From GCA-2746365 sp963711255 (GTDB taxonomy: Bacteria > Pseudomonadota > Gammaproteobacteria > SZUA-229): a DNA stretch of 64,000 bases. The stretch's first letter is position 1. Each line of letters begins with the position of its first letter. The notes under the pieces were generated by a model that made no database searches, was not told where the DNA came from, and was given only the letters and a program-made list of their open reading frames with translations. This document shows, in pieces, positions 18,245 to 26,902 of this stretch. The stretch is taken from the NCBI GenBank assembly GCA_963711255.1, contig CAVQDO010000018.1, positions 1 to 64,000 of the forward strand. The letters run 5' to 3'. The translations under genes were made by a program, and so were the position numbers.

Positions 18245-18295
18245 ATGAATTATTTCAGACAGAAAAGCAGGGCGAATAAATACTGGCGATGGTGA
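18245..18295 (+). CDS. trpL: Candidate trp leader peptide
   Basis: A 16-codon ORF lying 76 bp before trpE, encoding a basic peptide ending YWRW and then TGA. Two Trp codons (18284-18286, 18290-18292) stand two codons apart, just before the stop, as expected of an attenuation leader. A hairpin GCCATT-AAT-AATGGC follows at 18322-18336, and the leader's GATGG could pair with its CCATT arm, giving mutually exclusive structures. Against it: no clear Shine-Dalgarno, and the hairpin is followed by a mixed sequence, not a U-run. Ribosome-controlled regulation of trpE is inference. Confidence 0.5.
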   Translation: MNYFRQKSRANKYWRW

Positions 18296-18371
18296 AGCGC
18301 AATGCTTGCCTTAATCGTGGTGCCATTAATAATGGCTGTGTCGTCTTTAAATATTATGTCTGGAATAACTA

Positions 18372-19880
18372 ATGTCTGCTGAAACATTTTCAAAACTTAA
18401 AAAACAGGGTTTCAACCGCGTACCGCTGGTTCGTGAAGTGCTGGCTGATCTTGATACGCCACTAAGCACCTACATGAAGCTGGCCAATGCGCCCTACAGC
18501 TATTTGTTTGAATCGGTACAGGGCGGTGAGAAATGGGGTCGTTACTCCATTATTGGTTTGCCGTGCAACAAAGTGATTAAAGTTTCCGGTTTCGAAATTT
18601 CCCAGTATGAAAATGAGCGGTTGGTTAGCCAGCAAACTGTCGCTGATCCGTTACAGTGGATCACTGATTTTCAGTCGCAGTTCAGGGTTTATGACGATGA
18701 CAAGCTGCCGCGGTTTACCGGTGGACTGGTGGGTTATTTTGGTTATGAAACCATTGCCTACATCGAAAAACGCCTGGCTAAAAATACCAAACCTGATCCC
18801 CTGCAAACGCCCGACATCCTGTTAATGGTTTCCGAGGAGGTCGTGGTATTCGATAACCTGTCCGGCAAACTTTTCATTGTGGTGAATGTTGATACTGATG
18901 TAGCTGATGATGCCATGCAGCGAGCGATGCAGAAGGGTGAGGCTCGACTGCAGCAGATTACCGATGACCTGCGAAATAAACTGCCGGAAGATAAAGGTCA
19001 TGTGAGACAAAAGATAAACGAAGAAGATTTTGTCTCCGGTTTTACCGAGCAGGGTTATAAAGACGCTGTTAACAAGGCCAAACAGTATATTGTTGATGGC
19101 GATATCATGCAGGTAGTGTTGTCACAGCGTTTAACGATTCCGTTTAATGCGCCACCGCTGGATCTTTACCGTGCGCTGCGAAGCTTAAACCCCTCGCCTT
19201 ATATGTATTACCTGGATCTGGCTGACCATCATGTTGTCGGTTCATCACCGGAAATACTGGTACGCCTGGAAGATAACGAAGTGACGGTAAGGCCGATTGC
19301 CGGCACCCGGCCACGTGGTGTAAATGAAGCCGAAGACCTTGCGCTCGAAAAAGAATTGCTGGCCGATCCTAAAGAGCTGGCCGAGCATTTAATGCTGATT
19401 GACCTGGGGCGCAATGATGCCGGCCGGGTCAGTAAAACAGCGTCGGTAAAACTCACCGATAAAATGGTAGTCGAACGTTATTCGCATGTGATGCACATCG
19501 TTTCCAATGTAACCGGAGAATTAAAAGACGGCCTCAATGCCATGGATGTATTGCGCGCAACTTTTCCTGCCGGTACTGTCAGCGGTGCACCTAAAATACG
19601 GGCGATGGAAATAATTGATGAATTTGAACCGGTTAAGCGCGGTATATATTCCGGTGCGGTCGGTTATCTCTCATGGAACGGCAATATGGATACTGCGATC
19701 GCAATTCGCACGGCGGTAATAAAAGATAAACATCTGTCGATTCAGGCAGGCGCGGGTATTGTTTATGATTCGGTGCCAGAAAATGAATGGGCGGAAACCA
19801 TGAATAAAGCAAGGGCTGTTTTTCGTGCTGCTTCACTGGCCGAAGCGGGATTAAATTCTGTGGACAAACGTTCCAGCTAA
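18372..19880 (+). CDS. trpE: Anthranilate synthase component I
   Basis: A 502-residue enzyme that converts chorismate to anthranilate using ammonia from TrpG. The N-terminal domain has a tryptophan feedback site (LANAPYSYLFESVQGG, with the ESV/S-type motif). The C-terminal chorismate-binding domain has DIMQVVLSQR, SPEILVR, RPIAGTRPRG, LIDLGRNDAGRV and FPAGTVSGAPK. The length is normal for TrpE. It follows a candidate leader peptide, so both feedback and attenuation may control it. It is separated from trpG by one unrelated-looking gene. Confidence 0.96.
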   Translation: MSAETFSKLKKQGFNRVPLVREVLADLDTPLSTYMKLANAPYSYLFESVQGGEKWGRYSIIGLPCNKVIKVSGFEISQYENERLVSQQTVADPLQWITDFQSQFRVYDDDKLPRFTGGLVGYFGYETIAYIEKRLAKNTKPDPLQTPDILLMVSEEVVVFDNLSGKLFIVVNVDTDVADDAMQRAMQKGEARLQQITDDLRNKLPEDKGHVRQKINEEDFVSGFTEQGYKDAVNKAKQYIVDGDIMQVVLSQRLTIPFNAPPLDLYRALRSLNPSPYMYYLDLADHHVVGSSPEILVRLEDNEVTVRPIAGTRPRGVNEAEDLALEKELLADPKELAEHLMLIDLGRNDAGRVSKTASVKLTDKMVVERYSHVMHIVSNVTGELKDGLNAMDVLRATFPAGTVSGAPKIRAMEIIDEFEPVKRGIYSGAVGYLSWNGNMDTAIAIRTAVIKDKHLSIQAGAGIVYDSVPENEWAETMNKARAVFRAASLAEAGLNSVDKRSS

Positions 19881-19893
19881 CTATCTTAAGCAA

Positions 19894-20976
19894 ATGAATA
19901 TACTGTCAAAACTGATGGTGACGCTGATGCTTCTGTTTGTGGCAGCTTTTAATGTCTCAGCTAAAGTAACGCCGCAACAAGTAGCGATCGTATTTAATAG
20001 TAATGATGCTGATAGCCGTTTAGTCGCCGATTACTATCAACAGAAACGCGGCATACCGAAGCAGAATATTATTGAGGTCCGTTTGCCTGTTGGCAGGAAA
20101 ATGATTGGTGAAAAAGAATTTCGTACAATATATCAGCAGGTAATCAAACAAACGCCGGCAAACGTGCAGTATTATGCACTGGCGTGGAGCCAGCCCTATC
20201 GAGTGGCATGCATGTCAATTACCTCGGCCTTTGCGCTGGGTTTTGATCGCGCCTATTGCGCAAAAGGCTGTAAGGCAACGAAACGAAGCCCGTATTATAA
20301 TTCGGACAGCAACTTGCCATTTGATGAGTTGCAGATTCGTCCGACTATGATGCTGGCGGGCAGCTCACTGGAGCAGGTGTATGCGATGATCGATCGTGGC
20401 GTGGCTGCTGATGCAACACTATCGCGGACAGTTGCAACACAGGAAGCAGTCTTACCAGCCTCGGCTTACTTGATGAGTACCTCGGACAAAGCGCGTAATG
20501 TACGTTCGAGACGTTACCCGGCTATTCAGCAGCAGCTTGCTGATAACATTAATATCGAACAGATTAATGGTGACGTGTTAGAAAATAAAAATGATATTAT
20601 GTTTTATTTTACCGGGCTTACACATGTTCGGAATATAGAATCCAACCATTATCTGCCGGGCGCTATAGCTGACCATTTAACCTCCACTGGCGGTAATTTA
20701 TTTGGCGGGCGCCAGATGAGTATTTTACGCTGGCTGGATGCGGGCGCCACCGCGAGTTATGGTACCGTGGTCGAGCCCTGTGCCTTTACGCAAAAATTTC
20801 CCAATCCCGGTATTGTGATTGAACGCTATAGCAACGGGGAATCATTGATTCAGGCCTACTGGAAAAGTGTAGCCTGGCCGGGGCAGGGTGTTTTTGTCGG
20901 TGAATTAATGGCGTCACCTTTTTTCGCCGCTATGACAAACAGTTCGGTTACACCGAAAGTGGACAGCGAGCCGTAA
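19894..20976 (+). CDS. Exported TIGR03790-family protein inside the trp operon
   Basis: A 360-residue protein with a Sec signal peptide (about 1-23, ending NVSAK). VAIVFNSNDADSRLVADYYQQ, the RGIPKQNI motif and YYALAWSQPYRVACMS match the TIGR03790 family, which has no assigned function. The later part has LMSTSDKARNVRSRRYP and GGRQMSILRWLDAGATASYGTV. Cys residues are spread through it (for example CAKGC), which would suit a periplasmic disulfide protein. It sits 13 bp after trpE and 24 bp before trpG, so it is very likely co-transcribed with tryptophan biosynthesis genes, though an exported protein has no obvious part in the pathway. Confidence 0.8.
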   Translation: MNILSKLMVTLMLLFVAAFNVSAKVTPQQVAIVFNSNDADSRLVADYYQQKRGIPKQNIIEVRLPVGRKMIGEKEFRTIYQQVIKQTPANVQYYALAWSQPYRVACMSITSAFALGFDRAYCAKGCKATKRSPYYNSDSNLPFDELQIRPTMMLAGSSLEQVYAMIDRGVAADATLSRTVATQEAVLPASAYLMSTSDKARNVRSRRYPAIQQQLADNINIEQINGDVLENKNDIMFYFTGLTHVRNIESNHYLPGAIADHLTSTGGNLFGGRQMSILRWLDAGATASYGTVVEPCAFTQKFPNPGIVIERYSNGESLIQAYWKSVAWPGQGVFVGELMASPFFAAMTNSSVTPKVDSEP

Positions 20977-21000
20977 GCGATATTTAGAAAGGCAACAGAT

Positions 21001-21582
21001 ATGTTATTAATGATAGATAATTATGATTCCTTTACCTACAACCTGGTGCAATACCTGGGAGAGCTGGGCGCGGAAGTCGTAGTATGTCGTAATGATGAGA
21101 TTACGGTTGATGAAATTGAAAAAATGCAGCCGGAAAAACTGATGATCTCGCCCGGCCCCTGCACGCCGGATGAAGCGGGTGTTTCCATGCAGGCTATCAG
21201 CGCATTTGCCGGTAAAATACCGGTTTTAGGTGTCTGTCTCGGGCACCAGAGTATTGGCCAGGTCTTTGGCGGGAAAATTGTTCATGCCAGGGAAATTATG
21301 CATGGTAAAACTTCACTGATCTATCACAAGGATGGCCACGTGTTCGAAGGTTTGGCAAACCCGTATACCGCGACACGTTATCATTCGCTGGTAATCGAAA
21401 AAGAATCTTTACCTGACTGCCTCGAAATGACGGCGTGGACAGAAACGGAGCAGGGTGAGATCGACGAGATCATGGGGGTGCGTCATAAAACCATGAATGT
21501 TGAAGGTGTGCAGTTTCATCCGGAATCGATATTGACTGAATATGGTCATGAACTTTTGAATAATTTTCTTAAATCAAAATAA
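21001..21582 (+). CDS. trpG: Anthranilate synthase component II (glutamine amidotransferase)
   Basis: A 193-residue class I glutamine amidotransferase that feeds ammonia to TrpE. It begins MLLMIDNYDSFTYNLVQYL, the family N-terminus. The catalytic triad is visible as Cys in GVCLGHQSIGQ, with His and Glu in VQFHPESIL. GAAAGG-like purines precede the start (GAAAGGCAACAGAT). It may be shared with p-aminobenzoate synthase as PabA, which is common when only one such subunit is present. Position in the trp operon gives the name. Confidence 0.95.
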   Translation: MLLMIDNYDSFTYNLVQYLGELGAEVVVCRNDEITVDEIEKMQPEKLMISPGPCTPDEAGVSMQAISAFAGKIPVLGVCLGHQSIGQVFGGKIVHAREIMHGKTSLIYHKDGHVFEGLANPYTATRYHSLVIEKESLPDCLEMTAWTETEQGEIDEIMGVRHKTMNVEGVQFHPESILTEYGHELLNNFLKSK

Positions 21583-21619
21583 ACGTTAAATAATAAACCT
21601 GTTAAATACGCTAACACTT

Positions 21620-22648
21620 ATGGGCCCCTCTATGACTATGCAAGAAGCGATAAAAGCTGTCACTGAAAAACGTGACTTAAGTGCTGCTGAAATGAATGCC
21701 ACTATGCGAATGATAATGACCGGTGAAGCGACGCCCGCACAGGTGGGCGGTTTCCTCATAGGTCTGCGCATGAAAGGTGAGACCATTGATGAAATTGCTG
21801 CTGCAGCGAGTGTTATGCGAGAACTGGCGAGCAAGGTTGAGGTGGATAAAGCGCACCTTGTCGATACCTGCGGAACCGGTGGTGATGCTTCAGGCAGTTT
21901 TAATATTTCGACAGCAAGTGCCATTGTTGTTGCGGCGGCTGGCGGTAAGGTAGCGAAACACGGTAATCGTTCTATCAGCAGTAAATCCGGCAGCGCAGAC
22001 GTGCTTGAGGCTGCCGGTGTAAACCTGGAAATCAGCCCTGAGCAGGTTGCTGCCTGTGTTAATGAAATAGGCGTTGGTTTTATGTTTGCGCCCTTGCATC
22101 ACAGTGCCATGAAGCACGCCATTGGGCCGCGACGCGAAATGGCCGTGCGAACAATTTTCAATGTGCTGGGTCCATTGACTAACCCGGCGGGTGCACCTAA
22201 CCAGGTGCTGGGCGTTTTCAGTAAAGACCTGGTCGAGCCACTGGCACATGTTTTAAAGCAGCTGGGCAGTGATCATGTTCTTGTCGTGCATGCCGAGGAT
22301 GGTCTGGATGAAATAAGTATTGCATCAAAAACATTTGTTGCAGAACTTAAAAACGGTGAAGTAAAAAGCTACACAATACAGCCCGAAGATTTTTCAATGA
22401 CTTCGTCTAGCCTGGACGGTATACGTGCCAGGGATTCAATGCACAGCCTGGAAATTATAAAAGATGTTTTCAATAATACCGAGGGTCCGGCAAAAGATAT
22501 CGTCTGTTTAAATGCTGGCGCGGCGATTTATGCTGCCGGCCTGGCCGATAGCCTGGCTGAGGGGGTTAAAAAAGCACAGCAAGTCATTGCTGATGGCCTG
22601 GTGGCGAATAAGCTGCAACAGTTAATTGAAAAAACCAATGCTGCATAA
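21620..22648 (+). CDS. trpD: Anthranilate phosphoribosyltransferase
   Basis: A 342-residue enzyme that joins anthranilate to phosphoribosyl pyrophosphate. VDTCGTGGDASGSFNIST is the PRPP-binding GTGGD motif, KHGNRSISSKSGSADVLE is the second substrate motif, and GPLTNPAGA and VHAEDGLDE are further family blocks. ATGs at 21620, 21632 and 21638 are all in frame. The third begins MQEAIKAV like most TrpD proteins and could be the real start. It is free-standing, not fused to TrpG as in enterics. Confidence 0.95.
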   Translation: MGPSMTMQEAIKAVTEKRDLSAAEMNATMRMIMTGEATPAQVGGFLIGLRMKGETIDEIAAAASVMRELASKVEVDKAHLVDTCGTGGDASGSFNISTASAIVVAAAGGKVAKHGNRSISSKSGSADVLEAAGVNLEISPEQVAACVNEIGVGFMFAPLHHSAMKHAIGPRREMAVRTIFNVLGPLTNPAGAPNQVLGVFSKDLVEPLAHVLKQLGSDHVLVVHAEDGLDEISIASKTFVAELKNGEVKSYTIQPEDFSMTSSSLDGIRARDSMHSLEIIKDVFNNTEGPAKDIVCLNAGAAIYAAGLADSLAEGVKKAQQVIADGLVANKLQQLIEKTNAA

Positions 22649-22707
22649 AGCGGCTGCGCAAACATCTGCCACGTAAAACACCCCCGGACAATAGTTGAAG
22701 AATAATA

Positions 22708-23508
22708 ATGAATAGTGATACGCCTGATATATTAGTGAAAATTCTCAAGCGCAAGCGAGAAGAAATTGCTGAGCGTTCTAAAGCAGTGTCAATTGATGAA
22801 TTAAAGCGACAGTGTGAAAACTCAGATTCGGTGCGTGGTTTTATCCAGTCAATAGAAAATAAAATTAATAACAATCAGTCGGCAGTTATTGCCGAGATTA
22901 AAAAAGCATCGCCCAGCAAAGGTGTATTGCGGGAAAACTTCGAACCTGCAGAGATAGCTGAAAGTTATGCAGCACATGGTGCGGCCTGTTTATCAATATT
23001 GACAGACAAAGATTATTTTCAGGGACATGAAGACTATTTGAAGCAGGCAAGAGCTGCCTGCGAGCTGCCTGTCATTCGTAAGGATTTTATTATTGACCCC
23101 TACCAGGTTTATGAAGCACGCGCTATTGATGCCGACTGTATTTTACTGATTGTTGCTGCCTTAAATGACGAAGAGCTGCATTCATTATTGAAACTGGCGC
23201 ATGAGTTACAGATGGATGTATTAATGGAAGTGCATGATAAAGAAGAGATGGAAAGAGCTTTAAAAACCGGAGCGCGTTTAATCGGGATTAATAATCGCAA
23301 CCTGCGAACATTTGATACTTCACTGGATACGACACTGTCGATGCTCGACATGGTGAATGAAAGCCACATTCTAGTTACCGAATCGGGTATCCACACGAAA
23401 GATGATGTACAGCTAATGCGTGAAAACAAGGTGAATGCGTTCCTTGTCGGCGAAGCGTTTATGCGGGCAGAAAACCCCGGAGAGAAGCTGGAAGAGCTAT
23501 TTAGCTAA
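22708..23508 (+). CDS. trpC: Indole-3-glycerol phosphate synthase
   Basis: A 266-residue TIM-barrel enzyme for ring closure to indole-3-glycerol phosphate. AVIAEIKKASPSKG contains the catalytic Lys, CLSILTDKDYFQG follows, then VIRKDFIIDPYQVYEARAI, ALLIGINNRNL-like GINNRNLRTFD, and LVTESGI. The length shows a single-function enzyme without the TrpF domain found in enteric TrpC. It is the last gene of this trp block; trpF, trpB and trpA are elsewhere. It converges with crp, leaving about 40 bp between stops. Confidence 0.96.
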   Translation: MNSDTPDILVKILKRKREEIAERSKAVSIDELKRQCENSDSVRGFIQSIENKINNNQSAVIAEIKKASPSKGVLRENFEPAEIAESYAAHGAACLSILTDKDYFQGHEDYLKQARAACELPVIRKDFIIDPYQVYEARAIDADCILLIVAALNDEELHSLLKLAHELQMDVLMEVHDKEEMERALKTGARLIGINNRNLRTFDTSLDTTLSMLDMVNESHILVTESGIHTKDDVQLMRENKVNAFLVGEAFMRAENPGEKLEELFS

Positions 23509-23551
23509 AACTCATGAGCGGTGCAGTGAGGTAATAATGCGTGGTAATTGC

Positions 23552-24202
23552 TCAACGTGTACCAAACACTACAATGGTTTTGCCATGAGCGGTAATCAGG
23601 CTTTCTTCTTCCAGTTCTTTTAGCACGCGCCCAGCCATTTCACGAGAACAGCCGACCATTTTGGCCAGATCCTGGCGGGTGATTTTTATTTGCATGCCAT
23701 CGGGGTGTGTCATAGCATCAGGTTCACTGCTAAGTTCGAGCAGGCAGTGTGCGATTCGGCCTTTTACATCGAGGAATATTAAATCACGGACTTTCTGACT
23801 GGTTTTTTTCAGGCGGGTGAATATTTGTCCGGTGAGTAAAAACATAACGGCGGGGTCTTCGCTTACAATTTGCTTGAACTGTGCGTAACTGATTTCTGCA
23901 ATGACACAATCCGAACGTGAGATAATACGCGCAGTACGTTTGCTGTTATCACCGGTGTCAAATTCGAATAAACCTGCTTCACCAAAAAAGTCACCCTGGT
24001 TGAGCTGTGCCAGGATAATTTCTTCACCTGTTTCACTCTCGGCCAGTACGCTTACCGATCCCTCAATGATATAGTACAGGCTGCATGAAACATCGCCTTC
24101 ATGAATAATGATTTTTTTGGCATTATATGATTTGCGATGAGAGAACTTCAGTAGATGCTCTAATGAAGGGTTAAGTGTTGGAATTTCTCTTACTATGCTC
24201 AT
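23552..24202 (-). CDS. crp: cAMP receptor protein (CRP/Vfr type)
   Basis: 216 residues from the ATG at 24200-24202, which has GGAAG 6 bases upstream; the frame extends further upstream to 24259 but without support. The N-terminal cyclic-nucleotide domain has LNQGDFFGEAGLFE and a KRTARI loop, where E. coli has Arg82-Ser83 contacting cAMP. KKTSQKV keeps the Thr-Ser pair. The C-terminal helix-turn-helix region (PDAMTHPDGMQIKITRQ, VGCSREMAGRVLKEL) is nearly identical to E. coli CRP and Pseudomonas Vfr, so the DNA target should be TGTGA-N6-TCACA. It lies divergent from yhfA as in E. coli. Confidence 0.93.
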   Translation of the reverse strand: MSIVREIPTLNPSLEHLLKFSHRKSYNAKKIIIHEGDVSCSLYYIIEGSVSVLAESETGEEIILAQLNQGDFFGEAGLFEFDTGDNSKRTARIISRSDCVIAEISYAQFKQIVSEDPAVMFLLTGQIFTRLKKTSQKVRDLIFLDVKGRIAHCLLELSSEPDAMTHPDGMQIKITRQDLAKMVGCSREMAGRVLKELEEESLITAHGKTIVVFGTR

Positions 24203-24319
24203 GGCGTCTTCCGGCTGTTGTCCATTCAGTTTGATTGCGCTACACCGGATAATACACAAGATTCTTAAAAACCTAAAGATTTCAGTTAAATAAAAGTGGC
24301 TGAAAAATAAGGATAAAAC

Positions 24320-24736
24320 ATGAAAGCAGTAGTTAAGTGGTTAGATAATATGTCATTTGTCGGTGAGTCCGAAAGCGGTCATTCAGTGGTAATGGATGGT
24401 CCGCCCGAAAGCGGCGGTCGTAACCTGGGTGTGCGGCCTATGGAAATGGTGTTACTGGGCATGGGTGGCTGTACCGCTTTTGACGTGGTTCTGATTTTGC
24501 AGCGTCAACGCCAGGAAATTAGTGACTGCCAGGTGGAATTGAGTTCAGAGCGGGCGGATGAGGCACCAAAAGTATTCACTAAAATACATGTACATTACGT
24601 GGTAAAGGGCAAGGGGCTGGATGCAAAGAAAGTCGAGCGTGCTGTTAATATGACGGCTGAAAAATATTGTTCAGTATCCATTATGCTGGCAAAGAGTGTT
24701 GAAGTTACGCATGATTTTGAAATTATAGAAGAATAA
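24320..24736 (+). CDS. yhfA: OsmC-family protein YhfA
   Basis: A 138-residue OsmC/Ohr-fold protein. It has RPMEMVLLGMGGCTAFDVV with one conserved Cys, and a second in MTAEKYCSVSIML, the two-Cys arrangement of peroxide-reducing OsmC relatives. Divergent placement next to crp is the same as for E. coli yhfA, which supports the name. AAGGA lies 10 bases before the ATG. Its substrate is not known. The DUF885 gene follows 4 bp later, so the two are probably one transcript. Confidence 0.88.
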   Translation: MKAVVKWLDNMSFVGESESGHSVVMDGPPESGGRNLGVRPMEMVLLGMGGCTAFDVVLILQRQRQEISDCQVELSSERADEAPKVFTKIHVHYVVKGKGLDAKKVERAVNMTAEKYCSVSIMLAKSVEVTHDFEIIEE

Positions 24737-24740
24737 TAGA

Positions 24741-26462
24741 ATGCCTGATATTGAAGATGTTACTGAAGCTGAAACTGGCTACGATGATGAAGATGCTATA
24801 ACTGAAGCCCTTGGTCCGGCCGATAAACTGTTTGATGCTTTGACTGCGCAGTATTATCAAGCCTGGTTTCGCTTCCATCCTGAAAGAGCAGTAGATGCTG
24901 GCGTTTATGATTATGCGGACCAGCTCAGAAGTTATGAGCATGATGACATTGGCGCCCTGATTGTTTTAAATCAGAAGATGCAGTCTGCACTGGATGAGCT
25001 TAACTGTTCGGACCTTGATCAGGCACGTCAGTTGGATTACCGCATTCTCGAAGGTGCAATTTCGATTGAATTGCATGATCTGGAAGAAAACGACTGGCGT
25101 TATCGAGACCCGGTTGCTTATGTGCCGGTAGCTGCAATCTATCAGTTGCTGATACATCCCGGTGATAATGTGCACGGCTCGATTAAACGCCGCCTGGATG
25201 CCATTCCGGAATATTTACGTGGCGCAAAAGTAATGCTTGCGCAATACCCTGAGCGGGTTGTACCTCAATGGGCACAGACAGCCCGGCAGGCAGCACGTGC
25301 AGGAGCAGACTTTATCCGTGCGCTGGATCGTAATCCGCTGCTTACAGCAATGTTTACCAACCCGTCGAGGCTGCAGCCATTGTGTGAAGCCGCTGCGATT
25401 GCATTGAATGATTTTGCTGCTTACCTTGAAAATGAGGTGCAGCCGCGAGCTGCTGGTAAATTTGCGTCGGGACATAATCGTTTTAAACGATTGTTGAACG
25501 ATAAACACTATTTAGCGAGTGATGCGGATAAGGTGCTGGCTTTTGGTGAGCGCCTGGCAGCACAAACTGAGCAGGAACTTCTGCAGCTAAGTGAAAAGAT
25601 ATGTGGTGAACAGGATATTATAAAAGCGCTGGATATTGTCCGTAGCACTCACCCCGAGCGTACCCAGCTGCTTGATAGTTACCGGTCAAAAATACACCAG
25701 GCGCATGACTGGCTGCAACAGGCTGACATAGTTACATTGCCGGAAAAATTATCATTCAAAGTGCAGCAAACGCCAGCTTTCTTTCAAGGCCTTATTCCGT
25801 TTGCAGCTTACCAGGCGCCGATGCCAAAAGATAAAGAGCAGCATGGTATCTATTATGTGACGATGGTAGAAGACGAGGCTTTACTGGCGGAGCATAACCA
25901 GTACAGTAGTGAACTAACCTCGGTGCATGAAGCGTACCCGGGACACCATGTGCAGTTAGTTATCGCAAACAAGAGTCACAGTCATAATGCGACGCGACTA
26001 TTAAATGCCTCTGCCAGCCTGTATGAGGGCTGGGCACTGTATTCTGAACAGCTGGTTTTTGAGCAGGGTTTGTATGCGCAGAAGGAGCATGAGTTTATAT
26101 TGCTGCGTAATCGCTTATGGCGGGCATTAAGAATCATTATCGATGTCAAAATCCATACAGGGCAAAACAGTTTTGATGACGCAGTGGCCTTACTGGTTGA
26201 TAAGCTGGGACTTGATCATTCGCAGGCACAGGATGAAATTAGCTGGCACAGCCGGGCGGCGGCGACTCCGCTATGTTATGCCATTGGCCGTGAAATAATT
26301 TTAAAAACACGAGAAATTCTCGGTGCGCAGGATAAGGCTAAATTAAAAGAATTTCATGATGCACTGTTGTCACAGGGCTCTATTGCATTACCGCTGGTGG
26401 TACAAACCGTGTTTGGTGAATCTGTCTGGCAGAAAGTCCATGATGAAATTTTTAACGGGTGA
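24741..26462 (+). CDS. DUF885-family putative metallopeptidase
   Basis: A 573-residue protein of the DUF885 family, mostly helical. The signature SVHEAYPGHHVQL (about residue 394 on) places a HExxxGHH-type zinc site, and AILYEGWALYSEQL-like LYEGWALYSEQ supplies the downstream Glu. These features resemble M32/M3-type metallopeptidases, and some DUF885 members are described as peptidases, but the substrate here is unknown. No signal peptide is seen, and the N-terminus is acidic. It is 4 bp after yhfA and overlaps the VOC gene by 4 bp (GTGA). Confidence 0.83.
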   Translation: MPDIEDVTEAETGYDDEDAITEALGPADKLFDALTAQYYQAWFRFHPERAVDAGVYDYADQLRSYEHDDIGALIVLNQKMQSALDELNCSDLDQARQLDYRILEGAISIELHDLEENDWRYRDPVAYVPVAAIYQLLIHPGDNVHGSIKRRLDAIPEYLRGAKVMLAQYPERVVPQWAQTARQAARAGADFIRALDRNPLLTAMFTNPSRLQPLCEAAAIALNDFAAYLENEVQPRAAGKFASGHNRFKRLLNDKHYLASDADKVLAFGERLAAQTEQELLQLSEKICGEQDIIKALDIVRSTHPERTQLLDSYRSKIHQAHDWLQQADIVTLPEKLSFKVQQTPAFFQGLIPFAAYQAPMPKDKEQHGIYYVTMVEDEALLAEHNQYSSELTSVHEAYPGHHVQLVIANKSHSHNATRLLNASASLYEGWALYSEQLVFEQGLYAQKEHEFILLRNRLWRALRIIIDVKIHTGQNSFDDAVALLVDKLGLDHSQAQDEISWHSRAAATPLCYAIGREIILKTREILGAQDKAKLKEFHDALLSQGSIALPLVVQTVFGESVWQKVHDEIFNG

Positions 26463-26890
26463 AAACGATAATGGCTCAGTTACAGCGTCCGGGGAAAACT
26501 GCAGGTATGCGTCACCTTGCACTGAATGTCAGTAAACTTGATGACAGTGTTGATTTTTATACACGCCTGCTTGGTATGGAAATCGAGTGGCAGCCTGATG
26601 TTGATAATTATTACCTGACTTCGGGTAATGATAACCTGGCGTTACACCGGGCAAAGAAAATGGCGGAGACAAATACTGCACAGTCACTTGATCACCTCGG
26701 TTTTATTATTGATCGGGCGGACGATGTCAATCGCTGGTTTGATTTTTTAACGCAGGAACAAGTTGAGATGCTGACGCCGGTTAAGGATCATCGCGATGGT
26801 GCGCGCAGTTTTTACTGTAAAGACCCTGACGGTAATGCGGTACAGATTATTTACCATCCACCACTGAGCGCGGCTCAGGATTCTGCTTAA
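26459..26890 (+). CDS. VOC-superfamily (glyoxalase-like) protein
   Basis: A 143-residue protein of the vicinal oxygen chelate fold. MRHLALNVSKLDDSVDFYTRLLGM starts the first beta-alpha-beta-beta-beta unit, SLDHLGFIIDRADDV the second, and FYCKDPDGNAVQIIYHPP ends it with the conserved metal-binding Glu position replaced by Gln in AVQII. The first-unit His and second-unit His are present. Members include glyoxalase I, dioxygenases and resistance proteins, so function is open. Start GTG 26459 overlaps the DUF885 stop; ATG 26471 is the alternative. Confidence 0.78.
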   Translation: MKTIMAQLQRPGKTAGMRHLALNVSKLDDSVDFYTRLLGMEIEWQPDVDNYYLTSGNDNLALHRAKKMAETNTAQSLDHLGFIIDRADDVNRWFDFLTQEQVEMLTPVKDHRDGARSFYCKDPDGNAVQIIYHPPLSAAQDSA

Positions 26891-26902
26891 CCAGATAAAG
26901 GT

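Noticed and set aside
24203..24259. N-terminal extension of crp
   Set aside because: The ATG at 24202 has a good ribosome binding site and matches family length; the extension has no similarity to CRP proteins.
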